Source of the DNA: a virus
IMG/VR virus record: IMGVR_UViG_3300037502_002660
Location: 1 to 27,547 of that record
DNA length: 27,547 nt
Reading direction: 5' to 3' (one strand)
Shown here: one piece after another, positions 15,803 through 21,743 of the stretch
Numbering within the stretch: position 1 is the first letter of the stretch
How the letters are laid out: every line of letters begins with the position of its first letter
The notes under the pieces: model-generated
What the model was told of the DNA's origin: nothing
The model's input: only the letters and a program-made list of their open reading frames with translations
Databases searched by the model: none
Position numbers and translations under genes: made by a program

Positions 15803-16593
15803 GACCAATATTGTTCTTGACGTTGCACTTTTAAATCAGTGGCCAAGCTGCGCCCTGTATTTTTTCTAGCACCTTTTAAATGGTCCAGGTAAGCGCCCCA
15901 CTCTGAATTGATTAAAGGATGACCTTCGCCGGTGATCAAATGACTGCTCCAGTCTAGTTCGGCACAATGCACCATTTTTCTTATTTCGTCGAACACATAG
16001 CTGTCGTGCCATTCCGCGTAGTGGAATATTCTGTCATGATCGTAGGCTTCTTGAAAACGTTGCACAAAATGCTGTCCATTGCGGCTGGCAAGATTGATGG
16101 CATACAGTCCGCATTCACTGAATTTGCCACGGCGACCCAAAAAGCAAAGTTCACGATCATCGGGACACAGTTGTGCAATGCGCTGTTCTGTGATGTTACT
16201 GTGGCAGACCATGTCTGCATCCATCCAAATCAACCAGTTGCTGGTGGTTCGAGCAGCGGCAAATATAGCATAGACCTTGTGTGCAAAACGCACAGCGTCC
16301 CATTTGAATCCTTTGCCAGCGTCTTTTCTTTTGGCACGCACAGGATCTGCTGACACATCGCCATTGGCCTTGGGCACACCGCGCCAACGTGTTTTAAATG
16401 CCACTAGTTCAGCACTGGCAGCTTCTAGATCAAACACTCGTAAATTGGGCGCAGACTCAGTAACTGTGCAGCCTTCAGCGTAGACCTGTAATTCTACTGT
16501 GCTGGGCCAAGTTTGCAAAAAGGTCTGGATCATTCTGCGTCCGTATTTCTCGTAACCCGCCGCATTAAATGTGGTAACTACTGTGTATTTCAT
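15799..16593 (-). CDS. GT-A-type glycosyltransferase-like protein
   Basis: 264 aa. It starts as a nucleotide-sugar fold (YTVVTTFNAAGYEKYGRRM), has a basic region RVAFKTRW to GFKWDAVRFAHKVYAIF, and then the metal-binding DAD in NWLIWMDADMVC (125-127). SECGLYAIN and EWHDSYVFDE follow and could hold the acceptor site and catalytic base. ATG 16593 heads the minus-strand operon and has no Shine-Dalgarno site; a CATAAGTA box lies 6 nt upstream. Only 11 bp separate this start from the divergent gene start at 16605. Its partner is the GT-B paralogue immediately downstream, with an ATGA overlap. Confidence 0.72.
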   Translation of the reverse strand: MKYTVVTTFNAAGYEKYGRRMIQTFLQTWPSTVELQVYAEGCTVTESAPNLRVFDLEAASAELVAFKTRWRGVPKANGDVSADPVRAKRKDAGKGFKWDAVRFAHKVYAIFAAARTTSNWLIWMDADMVCHSNITEQRIAQLCPDDRELCFLGRRGKFSECGLYAINLASRNGQHFVQRFQEAYDHDRIFHYAEWHDSYVFDEIRKMVHCAELDWSSHLITGEGHPLINSEWGAYLDHLKGARKNTGRSLATDLKVQRQEQYWS

Positions 16594-16599
16594 TGTTGA

Positions 16600-16607
16600 T
16601 ACTTATG
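16600..16607 (-). promoter_or_regulatory. CATAAGTA late-promoter-like box
   Basis: Minus-strand CATAAGTA, then TCAACA and ATG 16593. It overlaps the start codon of the divergent gene at 16605. It matches the arrangement before the glycosyltransferase-like gene at 5167. Position-based inference. Confidence 0.35.
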
Positions 16608-17456
16608 ATCAAAAACATAGCCTATTTTCCTTTACAGTGCGCTCTCAATTCTGCACCAGTCATGAGCGCTGTGTTAGACAGTCTGCAGGCAAGTGGAATT
16701 CAAACACAAGAGAATTCAATGCACAGTGATGCGGCTATTATTTGGTCAGCACTGTTCCACGGACGCATGGCCAAAAATCGACAAGTATACGAGCACTATC
16801 GCAGAGAAAACAAACCTGTAATCATTGTGGAAATTGGTGCACTATATCGCGGCAACACCTGGAAAATTGCAGTGAACAATATTACAGCTCAGGGCTATTA
16901 TGGGCACAGAGATAATTTAGATTGGGACCGTCCGCGCAAATTAAAGATTAGTCTAGCGCAACAATTAAAGACGCGGCCGCACGTTATATTGGCCATGCAA
17001 CACAGCCGCAGTCTGCAGGTAGAGCACATCGCAAACATGACAGAATGGGTGCGTACTACCTTGGGCACACTGCGCAACAACACAGATCGTCCCATAGTAA
17101 TACGCCCGCATCCACGTTGCAACACACCCTTGTTCCCATTGCCCCCGGGCGTGACTATAGAACATCCGCAAAAGATTGCAAACACCTACGACAGCTTTGA
17201 CATGCATTTTGATTGTCACGCTGTGGTCAATATCAATTCAGGACCGGGCATACAAGCTGCTATTGCTGGCGTTCGCCCGGTGGTAGACTCATCCAGTCTT
17301 GCGTGGCCTGTTGCAGTGGGCTATGCAGACATTGAACAACCTTATGACATAGATCGTGACACCTGGCTCACGCAAATATGTCACACTGAGTACACTGTAG
17401 AAGAAATACAAAGAGGCATATGGCTAAAAAGATTAGAGAACGCACTGACGACATAA
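16605..17456 (+). CDS. GT-B/KpsS-like glycan transferase, paralogue 4
   Basis: 283 aa. C-terminal motifs match the other three members: HVILAMQHSRS, TDRPIVIRPHPRCN with the RPHP motif, HAVVNINSGPGIQAAIAGVRP, YADIEQPYDIDRDTW and a terminal helix. The N-terminal half differs: LNSAPVMSAVLDSLQASG and VIVEIGALYRGNTWKIA. Closest in style to paralogue 2. ATG 16605 is preferred; an upstream TTG at 16593 would overlap the divergent start. No Shine-Dalgarno site is seen. The 3' end overlaps the next glycosyltransferase by 37 nt, so the two are probably translated together. Confidence 0.68.
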   Translation: MIKNIAYFPLQCALNSAPVMSAVLDSLQASGIQTQENSMHSDAAIIWSALFHGRMAKNRQVYEHYRRENKPVIIVEIGALYRGNTWKIAVNNITAQGYYGHRDNLDWDRPRKLKISLAQQLKTRPHVILAMQHSRSLQVEHIANMTEWVRTTLGTLRNNTDRPIVIRPHPRCNTPLFPLPPGVTIEHPQKIANTYDSFDMHFDCHAVVNINSGPGIQAAIAGVRPVVDSSSLAWPVAVGYADIEQPYDIDRDTWLTQICHTEYTVEEIQRGIWLKRLENALTT

Positions 17457-18160
17457 TTGATTGTGCATGTGTGATACACGGCGCAGGGTATACCTGGGAA
17501 TATGTGGAAAAATTGCACAGCATGTTGGAGCGTGTGCGTCCCGGTGGTATTCGTTTGCATGTTTATACTGAACATGATAGATCAGTTCCGCCTCACATGG
17601 TCAAGCATTGTTTGCAAGAATGGCCCGGCGTTTCGGGACCCAAGAAATCCTGGTGGTACAAATTGCAATTATTCAACAGAGATTTATTCAATGGCAATTT
17701 ATTGTATTTTGATCTTGACACAGTGATTGTGCGCGAAATAGATTGGATCACAGCACAGGACACTGATTATCTCTGGGGCATTAGGGATTTTCGTTATCTG
17801 CAAACTGGCCAACAACACAGCCTCAACAGCAGTGTGATGTGGTTCAATGTGTTCAAGTTTGGCTGGCTATGGGATGAGTTCAAACAAAAAGACCTGGCCA
17901 CAACCATGCGTAGATATCCCGGCGATCAAGATTACATACAGCATCAGGTAGGAGTCAATCGCTACAGACTCATGCCAGACTGGCAGTTTCAAAGCTGGCG
18001 CTGGCAATGTGTAGATGGCGGCTATGACTTCCCACAAAGGCGTCACAAGAATCCAGGCGCAGGGGCAAAAATAGAACCTAATACTTCTGTATTAGTTTTT
18101 CATGGCCGTCCCAAACCCCACGAAATTAAAGACAAACTAGTACAAGAACTCTGGCGCTAA
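17420..18160 (+). CDS. GT-A-type glycosyltransferase
   Basis: 246 aa. CACVIHGAGYTWEYVEKL begins the nucleotide-binding fold. SWWYKLQLFNRDLF leads to the DxD metal site in LLYFDLDTVIV (D98, D100), then NSSVMWFN, PGDQDYI and HGRPKPHEI. The order (WW-Y-K-L-x-L-F, then D-L-D-T) is familiar from glycosyltransferases in bacterial and phage surface-glycan loci. AGAGG precedes ATG 17420. It is the last gene of the glycan cluster: an early-type promoter starts 6 nt after its stop codon, so the next region is transcribed separately. Paired with the GT-B paralogue it overlaps. Confidence 0.78.
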   Translation: MAKKIRERTDDIIDCACVIHGAGYTWEYVEKLHSMLERVRPGGIRLHVYTEHDRSVPPHMVKHCLQEWPGVSGPKKSWWYKLQLFNRDLFNGNLLYFDLDTVIVREIDWITAQDTDYLWGIRDFRYLQTGQQHSLNSSVMWFNVFKFGWLWDEFKQKDLATTMRRYPGDQDYIQHQVGVNRYRLMPDWQFQSWRWQCVDGGYDFPQRRHKNPGAGAKIEPNTSVLVFHGRPKPHEIKDKLVQELWR

Positions 18161-18165
18161 AACGG

Positions 18166-18194
18166 TTGACCCGAATTGCCCTTTTTGCTATAAT
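18166..18194 (+). promoter_or_regulatory. Early sigma70 promoter cassette 1
   Basis: TTGACC (18166-18171), 17-nt spacer, TATAAT (18189-18194), then AAAGGAGCC before ATG 18222. First of six near-identical cassettes; the spacer here ends in TTTTTGC rather than AATTTGC. Confidence 0.9.
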
Positions 18195-18221
18195 AATGAC
18201 TTAGCAACAAAGGAGCCGGCG

Positions 18222-18347
18222 ATGCGCGAAATCGAATTCATGGAAGGTTATCGTATGATGCGAAGCGTGGGTGCAGACTGGCTGAGTTCTGTGTTCATGG
18301 CCTTTGTTTGGGTTTTGCGTGGCGACGAAATTTACGATCAGGAGTAA
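18222..18347 (+). CDS. Small early protein, 41 aa
   Basis: 41 aa, from ATG 18222 to TAA 18347, preceded by AAAGGAG (18209-18215) and a strong sigma70 promoter. The first half is charged and amphipathic (REIEFMEGYRMMRS); the middle is hydrophobic (LSSVFMAFVWVL) and could insert in or lie on a membrane; the end is acidic. No family recognised. Its position as first gene under a host-type promoter suits an immediate-early host-takeover or accessory role. The next gene starts 4 nt after its stop, using a CAGGAG that overlaps its last codons. Confidence 0.65.
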   Translation: MREIEFMEGYRMMRSVGADWLSSVFMAFVWVLRGDEIYDQE

Positions 18348-18351
18348 TACT

Positions 18352-18561
18352 ATGGGTTACAAAGTTTTGGGCATCCGGGACACTAAATGGCAACCCCGCA
18401 AAGGGCTAGAAGGTCCCTTCTATTACCCCAATGGTCAGGTGTTGTATTATGACCCAAAAGCCGGGGAATATTGGGATCCTACCACAGATTTTTACGTTTC
18501 CAACGATGATGTTGCAGAATTACAACAGGATTTTCTGCGATTTTTAGCAAAAACGAATTGA
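18352..18561 (+). CDS. Small early protein, 69 aa
   Basis: 69 aa. Rich in aromatic residues and glycine/proline (GPFYYPNGQVLYYDPKAGEY, then WDPTTDFYV), with a short C-terminal helix (DDVAELQQDFLRFLAK). The beta-hairpin-like repetition of Y/F-x-P/G suggests a small folded beta domain. ATG 18352 is supported by CAGGAG at 18339-18344; an upstream in-frame ATG (18304) lies inside the previous gene and is unlikely. Its TGA stop is embedded in the -35 hexamer of the next promoter. Function unknown. Confidence 0.75.
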   Translation: MGYKVLGIRDTKWQPRKGLEGPFYYPNGQVLYYDPKAGEYWDPTTDFYVSNDDVAELQQDFLRFLAKTN

Positions 18562-18586
18562 CCAATAATTAACCATTTGCTATAAT
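18558..18586 (+). promoter_or_regulatory. Early sigma70 promoter cassette 2
   Basis: TTGACC (18558-18563), 17-nt spacer, TATAAT (18581-18586). The -35 contains the TGA stop codon (18559-18561) of the upstream gene. AAAAGGGAG precedes ATG 18619. Confidence 0.9.
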
Positions 18587-18618
18587 ACTTACATATTAAC
18601 ACAAAAGGGAGCTGACAA

Positions 18619-18951
18619 ATGGTCAAACACGAAGACATGGTAGTTTACAAGAACATCGGCACTTACCATTTAGTAACTGACGATGGTTATGATGAGGATA
18701 CTGACACTTGGTATGAGCCGTTCAGGCACTATGAGGTTAGACACTTTAGTGGACTAGAAGTAACTGCTAGCTCAGTTAAAGAGTGCAAGAAGTGCCTGGA
18801 TGACTTCGAAGTCACTGCCCAGGAGATTCGTGCGGCCATCAACAAGCTCGCCATTTACGGCTATCGTGTGTTTAAAGAGCAGGAGTACAAAGATACTAGC
18901 ACTGACCCCAATGGCTTAAAGGCTTTTAGTCGAAACTACGCTATACTGTAA
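18619..18951 (+). CDS. Early protein of unknown function, 110 aa
   Basis: 110 aa. The acidic N-terminal half is probably beta-rich (MVVYKNIGTYHLVTDDGYDE onward, with HYEVRHFSGLEVTAS). A Cys pair (ECKKCLDDF) and a helix EIRAAINKLAIYGYRVF follow. AAGGGAG lies before ATG 18619, about 30 nt after the -10 of cassette 2. The following gene starts 15 nt after its stop without its own promoter, so the two share a transcript. Both this protein and its neighbour read as a small beta module followed by a helical segment. No family recognised. Confidence 0.75.
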   Translation: MVKHEDMVVYKNIGTYHLVTDDGYDEDTDTWYEPFRHYEVRHFSGLEVTASSVKECKKCLDDFEVTAQEIRAAINKLAIYGYRVFKEQEYKDTSTDPNGLKAFSRNYAIL

Positions 18952-18966
18952 TCATAGGAAACCAAA

Positions 18967-19389
18967 ATGAAACATACTATTATACTAGACAATGGTACCT
19001 ACTTGCAGGTCAATGACATGGGCTGGACTGAGCGTAAGACACCCAGGCAGTACAAGAATCTAGCAGAAGCCCAACATCATTTAAAGTGGGGCATTGGCAT
19101 GTGTCATACTAATGTTCAACTAAGAACAGATCGCATCGCGGCCTATCACAAGGACAAAGCCAAATTTGAAAAGGCTGTGGCCCAAGAACAAGCCCTGATC
19201 AAAGAATTAGAGACACAACCTTATAAAAAGGTGGCAGATCAAATCAAGCAGGCTCAACGTAACATTGATCAACTCACTGTTAAGTTTTATCCCACAAGCC
19301 GTCTTGAGGACTTCAAACGCGACACCAAGTTTTTGGCAAGTGCCAAAAGAGTGCTAGCCAACAACCCTAGAGTCATCCCTTTGTCTTAA
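18967..19389 (+). CDS. Early protein of unknown function with coiled-coil region, 140 aa
   Basis: 140 aa. A short beta-type start (HTIILDNGTYLQVNDMGW) is followed by a long charged helical region (about residues 56-105, with DKAKFEKAVAQEQALIKELE and DQIKQAQRNIDQL) that should form a coiled coil. The C-terminus is basic. A modest TAGGAA site precedes ATG 18967. It is co-transcribed with the gene before it from early cassette 2 and is followed by a hairpin at 19394-19419. No known family; the coiled coil suggests oligomerisation or binding to a partner. Confidence 0.75.
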   Translation: MKHTIILDNGTYLQVNDMGWTERKTPRQYKNLAEAQHHLKWGIGMCHTNVQLRTDRIAAYHKDKAKFEKAVAQEQALIKELETQPYKKVADQIKQAQRNIDQLTVKFYPTSRLEDFKRDTKFLASAKRVLANNPRVIPLS

Positions 19390-19393
19390 AAAC

Positions 19394-19422
19394 TAAGTGT
19401 GGCTAAAATGCCACACTTATTT
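19394..19422 (+). terminator. Hairpin with weak T-tract, possible terminator
   Basis: TAAGTGTGGC pairs perfectly with GCCACACTTA (19394-19403, 19410-19419) around TAAAAT. The tail (TTTC) is short, so termination is probably partial. The next promoter begins 4 nt later. Confidence 0.5.
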
Positions 19423-19425
19423 CGG

Positions 19426-19454
19426 TTGACCAATAATTCCCAATTTGCTATAAT
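19426..19454 (+). promoter_or_regulatory. Early sigma70 promoter cassette 3
   Basis: TTGACC (19426-19431), 17-nt spacer AATAATTCCCAATTTGC, TATAAT (19449-19454). TAAGGAGCC precedes ATG 19483. Confidence 0.92.
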
Positions 19455-19482
19455 ATAATATATTAAGAAATAAGGAGCCAAA

Positions 19483-19716
19483 ATGATTCATCAAAATATA
19501 CAAAAACTCATTAACGATTATCAAGAGATTCTGGATCGAAATCCCCTGGATCAGTCAGAAGATACTCAAAGTATTCTCATTCGTTTCACTCAAGCTCTTG
19601 CCACAGAACTAGGTGAGATTGTAGTAGCAAGCCCTTACAATGAAGGCGTTCGTATGTACTTTGATGAAAAAATTGCTCGCTACGAGATTAAAAAGAGCGT
19701 GGCACTTGTGAAATAA
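19483..19716 (+). CDS. Small early protein, 77 aa
   Basis: 77 aa. Largely helical (HQNIQKLINDYQEILDRN, then ILIRFTQALATELGEIVV), with a final YFDEKIARYEIKKSVAL segment. ATG 19483 has TAAGGAG and cassette 3 in front, so expression early after infection is likely. It is a single-gene unit followed by about 140 nt of non-coding, repeat-bearing DNA. No similarity recognised and no catalytic motif. Confidence 0.75.
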   Translation: MIHQNIQKLINDYQEILDRNPLDQSEDTQSILIRFTQALATELGEIVVASPYNEGVRMYFDEKIARYEIKKSVALVK

Positions 19717-19723
19717 AGTGGCC

Positions 19724-19777
19724 AAAAACTAGTACTTGAGTTTGCAGTTTTACCCGGTAAAACTAGTACTAAAGTAC
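19724..19777 (+). repeat. Direct and inverted repeats in a non-coding gap
   Basis: AAAACTAGTACT occurs at 19725-19736 and again at 19759-19770. Between and into the second copy lies a perfect inverted repeat, AGTTTTACC-C-GGTAAAACT (19746-19764). GTACT-AA-AGTAC follows at 19766-19777. These lie between a stop codon (19716) and early cassette 4 (19861). They may be an RNA structure, a binding site or a processing site; none is proven. Confidence 0.6.
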
Positions 19778-19860
19778 ACATTTTTCCCTCTCAGGGCGTT
19801 TAATTTCCCTAGATGTTGTGCAAGTGCATCAAAGCACACAAAAAACAGTATAAACCGCGG

Positions 19861-19889
19861 TTGACCGAATATTCCCGATTTGCTATAAT
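19861..19889 (+). promoter_or_regulatory. Early sigma70 promoter cassette 4
   Basis: TTGACC (19861-19866), 17-nt spacer GAATATTCCCGATTTGC, TATAAT (19884-19889). AATAAGGAGCC precedes ATG 19920. Confidence 0.92.
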
Positions 19890-19919
19890 AGAAGCATAGT
19901 AAGAAATAAGGAGCCACAA

Positions 19920-20096
19920 ATGAACTTCGAGCAAGCACTGGATGTAGTTGAGCAATACCAAGCTGATTGGGCCCTGCCCGGACTGCTGGAAACTCTGATG
20001 CAAATGGGTGACAACCTGGATGACCTCACAGACCGCGAGTGCCGTGCATACCGCGTGGTGTTCCGTGACATGGCCCGTTTGTTTGCTCCAGCATAA
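19920..20096 (+). CDS. Small early protein, 58 aa
   Basis: 58 aa from ATG 19920 to TAA 20096. Acidic and helical: NFEQALDVVEQYQADW, LLETLMQMGDNLDDL, then ECRAYRVVFRDMARLF. The leucine and aromatic spacing fits a small helical bundle. The start is fixed by AAGGAGCC and by cassette 4. It is a single-gene unit; the next cassette begins 6 nt after its stop. Function unknown; small acidic early proteins of phages often bind host proteins, but that is only a general expectation here. Confidence 0.75.
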   Translation: MNFEQALDVVEQYQADWALPGLLETLMQMGDNLDDLTDRECRAYRVVFRDMARLFAPA

Positions 20097-20101
20097 AACG
20101 G

Positions 20102-20130
20102 TTGACCGAATATTCCCAATTTGTTATAAT
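20102..20130 (+). promoter_or_regulatory. Early sigma70 promoter cassette 5
   Basis: TTGACC (20102-20107), 17-nt spacer GAATATTCCCAATTTGT, TATAAT (20125-20130). AAAAGGAGCC precedes ATG 20159. It shares the AAAACGGTTGACC upstream edge with cassette 1. Confidence 0.92.
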
Positions 20131-20158
20131 ACTTGTATAGTAACTAAAAGGAGCCAAC

Positions 20159-20566
20159 ATGCAGAACTGGACTGACAAAATCATCCATTGGAATCAACTG
20201 CCCGGTACCGAAGTCAAGCGTCTGCTCGACACCTGGGGCAAGAGCCCAGCAGAAATCGCCAAGTACGATAAAAAGCACGGATTCAAGAACGAGACAGTGG
20301 CTGTTCCGCATGTGTCTAACACCAAGAACCCTGTTGACTTTCCCAAGGCTCCTGCCAAAAAAGCAGTTGCCAAGACTGCGACTGTCAAGACTTCCACTCG
20401 TCAAAAGCACACCGGTGCTGACGGTGCTATCAAGTTTGTGGAGCATCGCAATCTCTACGTGGGATTCATGGGCGGCCGGGTTGTTGTAACCAAGCGCACC
20501 GCCGAGGCATGCAAGGTGTTCTTGCTTGAGAACTTTGGTATTGAGAGTGCCAAGGTTGACCAATAA
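20159..20566 (+). CDS. Early basic protein of unknown function, 135 aa
   Basis: 135 aa. The N-terminal part WTDKIIHWNQLPGTEVKRLL is a helix-forming segment, followed by a basic Ala/Lys linker (AKKAVAKTATVKTSTRQKH, about residues 64-83). A compact C-terminal domain, IKFVEHRNLYVGFMGGRVVV followed by TKRTAEACKVFL, has a beta-hairpin plus helix look. The linker is like those in nucleic-acid-binding proteins. Its final codons (Val-Asp-Gln-stop) are read through the -35 hexamer of cassette 6, so promoter and coding sequence overlap. No family recognised. Confidence 0.75.
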   Translation: MQNWTDKIIHWNQLPGTEVKRLLDTWGKSPAEIAKYDKKHGFKNETVAVPHVSNTKNPVDFPKAPAKKAVAKTATVKTSTRQKHTGADGAIKFVEHRNLYVGFMGGRVVVTKRTAEACKVFLLENFGIESAKVDQ

Positions 20567-20584
20567 ATCCCAATTTGCTATAAT
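20556..20584 (+). promoter_or_regulatory. Early sigma70 promoter cassette 6
   Basis: TTGACC (20556-20561), 17-nt spacer AATAAATCCCAATTTGC, TATAAT (20579-20584). The -35 lies inside the last codons of the upstream gene. AAAGGAGCC precedes ATG 20612. Confidence 0.92.
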
Positions 20585-20611
20585 ATTACTTTAAACAATA
20601 AAGGAGCCACC

Positions 20612-21634
20612 ATGTCAACAATTCGCGTCATTAGCGGTAACTACCGCGGTGTTCAAGTTCAAAACACAGATTTTGAACTGGTGTCAGGTTTCCAAACAGG
20701 TGCCAAAGGCAGTTATGTCACAGTCAAAAATGGCGGCAACTTTCCTCGTTGCCCCGATACGGTTCGTATTCGTGTTGACAATATCTCAGATATCGAGTAT
20801 ACTGCTGGCATGACTACAGACAACACCGTACATTTTGAGAAGACTGCCGCAGTTACGGAAACTGACGAGCAAGCAATGGATCGTATCCGCGAGCGCTTTG
20901 ACATTTTGCACGAGATGAGCAAAGCATGTGTCAGCGGCGACATTCGCGCTATGATTGTGTCGGGCCCGCCCGGCGTTGGCAAGAGCTTTGGCGTTGAGCA
21001 AGAGATTGACAAAGCCACTATGTTTGACAAGATTGCAGGCAAGCGTCTGCGAGCAGAAGTTGTCAAGGGCAGTGCCACTCCTATCGGACTGTACCAAACT
21101 CTCTACAAGTACAGCGACCCCAACTGTGTGGTTGTGTTTGACGACTGCGACAGCATTTTGCTGGATGACGTTGCACTGAACCTGCTGAAAGGTGCTCTGG
21201 ACTCAGGTAAAAAGCGCAAGATTTCTTGGCTTGCCGACAGCCGCATTTTGCGTTCAGAAGGTATCCCAGACAGTTTTGAATTCAAGGGCTCAGTAATCTT
21301 TATTACTAACTTGAAGTTTGACAAAATGAAATCGCAAAAGTTGCGGGATCACCTGGATGCACTGCAAAGTCGTTGCCACTACCTGGACCTGACTCTGGAC
21401 ACCATGCGTGACAAGATCCTGCGTATCAAACAAATTGCCAAGGATGGCGTGCTGTTTGCAGACTACGACTTTGAGCCCGAGACTTGCGATACCATCATTG
21501 AGTTCATGGACTCCAACAAAGATCGCCTGCGTGAAATGAGCTTGCGTATGGCTCTCAAGATTGCAGACTTGCGCAAGAGCTTTCCCAATAATTGGAAGCG
21601 CATGGCAGAAACAACTTGCATGAAGAGTGCCTAA
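20612..21634 (+). CDS. AAA+ ATPase, phage early protein
   Basis: 340 aa. Residues 1-65 form an N-terminal beta-rich region beginning TIRVISGNYRGVQVQ, reminiscent of a KOW/SH3-like fold. The AAA+ domain follows: Walker A GPPGVGKS (118-125), Walker B VVVFDDCD (173-180; the usual D-E is D-D), sensor 1 in VIFITNL (228-234) and a possible arginine finger near R254. A helical C-terminal domain includes LREMSLRMALKIADLRKSF. Related AAA+ proteins occur in many phages with unclear roles (chaperone, remodelling, DNA-associated). It is driven by cassette 6 and followed at once by four tiny genes. ATP binding is secure; the partner is unknown. Confidence 0.85.
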   Translation: MSTIRVISGNYRGVQVQNTDFELVSGFQTGAKGSYVTVKNGGNFPRCPDTVRIRVDNISDIEYTAGMTTDNTVHFEKTAAVTETDEQAMDRIRERFDILHEMSKACVSGDIRAMIVSGPPGVGKSFGVEQEIDKATMFDKIAGKRLRAEVVKGSATPIGLYQTLYKYSDPNCVVVFDDCDSILLDDVALNLLKGALDSGKKRKISWLADSRILRSEGIPDSFEFKGSVIFITNLKFDKMKSQKLRDHLDALQSRCHYLDLTLDTMRDKILRIKQIAKDGVLFADYDFEPETCDTIIEFMDSNKDRLREMSLRMALKIADLRKSFPNNWKRMAETTCMKSA

Positions 21635-21635
21635 A

Positions 21636-21743
21636 ATGAACAGCGACAGGGCTTTCTTTGGTACCATACTTGCCATGATGGCCCTGTTGTTTGGGCATCC
21701 TGTTGCGGCGTTTTTTATCTTTTTGATTGGTGTAATGTCATGA
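21636..21743 (+). CDS. Tiny membrane protein, 35 aa
   Basis: 35 aa from ATG 21636 to TGA 21743. After a charged start (NSDRA) nearly the whole chain is hydrophobic (FFGTILAMMALLFGHPVA, then AFFIFLIGVM), consistent with one bent or two very short membrane segments. It begins one base after the AAA+ stop and overlaps the next ORF by ATGA, so translation is probably coupled. Too short for homology reasoning; coding is supported mainly by the tight overlaps on both sides. Confidence 0.55.
   Translation: MNSDRAFFGTILAMMALLFGHPVAAFFIFLIGVMS

Noticed and set aside
15967-16353. A 128-residue plus-strand open frame
   Set aside because: It is antisense to the DAD glycosyltransferase gene, which has clear family motifs; no start signals support the antisense frame.
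20144-20563. A 139-residue minus-strand open frame
   Set aside because: It is exactly opposite the early basic gene, which has a promoter and Shine-Dalgarno site; the antisense frame has neither.
18163-20611. Regularly repeated about 60-nt elements considered as a CRISPR-like or transposon repeat array
   Set aside because: The repeats are promoter plus ribosome-site cassettes in one orientation, separated by intact genes of unequal length, with no spacers or cas genes.
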